From Dehalococcoidia bacterium (GTDB taxonomy: Bacteria; Chloroflexota; Dehalococcoidia; Dehalococcoidales; G020351185), in contig DAOWJL010000043.1 in assembly GCA_030640385.1 (NCBI GenBank), positions 1 through 6,009 of the forward strand: a DNA stretch of 6,009 nt, read 5' to 3'. Shown one piece after another: positions 5,747 through 6,009 of the stretch (position 1 is its first letter; each line of letters opens with the position of its first letter). The notes under the pieces are model-generated. The model did not search any database and was not told the DNA's origin. It saw only the letters and a list, made by a program, of their open reading frames with translations. Position numbers and translations under genes: made by a program.

Positions 5747-5760
5747 AGAACAGATGTTCT
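5747..5760 (+). promoter_or_regulatory. LexA operator (SOS box, GAAC-N4-GTTC type)
   Basis: AGAACAGATGTTCT is an inverted repeat with GAAC (5748-5751) and GTTC (5756-5759) four bases apart. This is the SOS box form known from Bacillus and Actinobacteria rather than the CTGT-N8-ACAG form of Enterobacteria. It sits just after the -10 element, over the predicted transcription start and 16 bp before the lexA ATG, so LexA autorepression is the natural reading. A third half-site, GTTC at 5734-5737, lies just upstream. Confidence 0.88.
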
Positions 5761-5775
5761 TTTAAGGCTGGCTCT

Positions 5776-6009
5776 ATGAAGGTAAAACAGAAGGAGCTGT
5801 CGGCAAAGCAGCAAAAAATTATTGATTATATCCGCCAGTTCTGGCTGGGAAAGGGCTATCCGCCCAGCATCAGGGATATAGTCGCCGGTTGTGGTTTAAG
5901 CTCAACCTCTGTTGCCGATTATAATATGAAGATATTGGACAGGAGAGGTTATATCCATCGCCACCGCGAGGTATCACGTGGTATCGAGATGCCGGATCGT
6001 TCTGCTGCC
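5776..6009 (+). CDS. lexA: LexA repressor (N-terminal part only)
   Basis: LexA represses the SOS regulon and cleaves itself when RecA filaments form on damaged DNA. The window holds the first 78 codons, essentially the winged helix-turn-helix domain; the Ala-Gly cleavage site and the Ser/Lys dyad lie past the right edge. Family landmarks are LSAKQQKIIDYI (8-19), GYPPSIRDI (27-35), the recognition-helix region GLSSTSVADY (40-49), and LDRRGYI followed by RGIEM (54-72). ATG 5776 is chosen because the protein then starts where family members do; only a weak AAGG lies about 8 nt upstream, suggesting modest translation. A perfect SOS box over the promoter supports the identity. With the peptidase part unseen, a LexA-like regulator cannot be strictly excluded, but the autoregulatory site makes LexA itself very likely. 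Confidence 0.93.
   Translation, partial: MKVKQKELSAKQQKIIDYIRQFWLGKGYPPSIRDIVAGCGLSSTSVADYNMKILDRRGYIHRHREVSRGIEMPDRSAA

Overview
The window is about 6 kb of ordinary bacterial housekeeping DNA of moderate GC content. It carries five protein genes: gyrB (cut at the left edge), hisS, a long RelA/SpoT-type gene, rpsT and lexA (cut at the right edge). I see no mobile element, CRISPR array, tRNA, rRNA or foreign-looking block. The best guess for the organism is Chloroflexota, perhaps class Dehalococcoidia. This rests on gene order as I remember it (gyrB, rel and hisS clustered), the GAAC-N4-GTTC type of SOS box and the style of the proteins. It is an inference, and a similarity search would settle it.

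Layout. On the minus strand, hisS (2940 to 1684) is followed by gyrB (1510 to beyond the left edge). A 173-bp gap between them holds a good gyrB promoter and a leader of about 134 nt. On the plus strand, rel (3064-5253) diverges from hisS; the two promoters sit back to back with a small palindrome between them. Next come rpsT (5350-5631) with its own promoter and a hairpin terminator, then lexA (5776 to beyond the right edge) with a near-consensus promoter and a perfect SOS box over its start point.

How the genes fit together. HisRS and the ribosome-associated Rel protein both deal with tRNA charging: HisRS charges tRNAHis, and Rel reads uncharged tRNA on stalled ribosomes. GyrB sets supercoiling, S20 belongs to the 30S subunit, and LexA controls the DNA-damage response and, by the look of its operator, itself. 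Each transcription unit has a recognisable sigma-70/sigma-A promoter, so start codons can be judged against likely transcription starts. On that basis rel starts at ATG 3064 rather than TTG 3022, and hisS at GTG 2940 rather than ATG 2973. Three of the five genes use TTG or GTG starts.

The window does not appear to hold a new multi-gene system. The points worth a second look are small: a proline in the GyrB EGDSAGG motif, a RelA-like acidic FDD motif in a Rel protein whose HD hydrolase site looks intact, a possible leader peptide and hairpin ahead of gyrB, a palindrome shared by the hisS and rel promoters, and a third LexA half-site at lexA.
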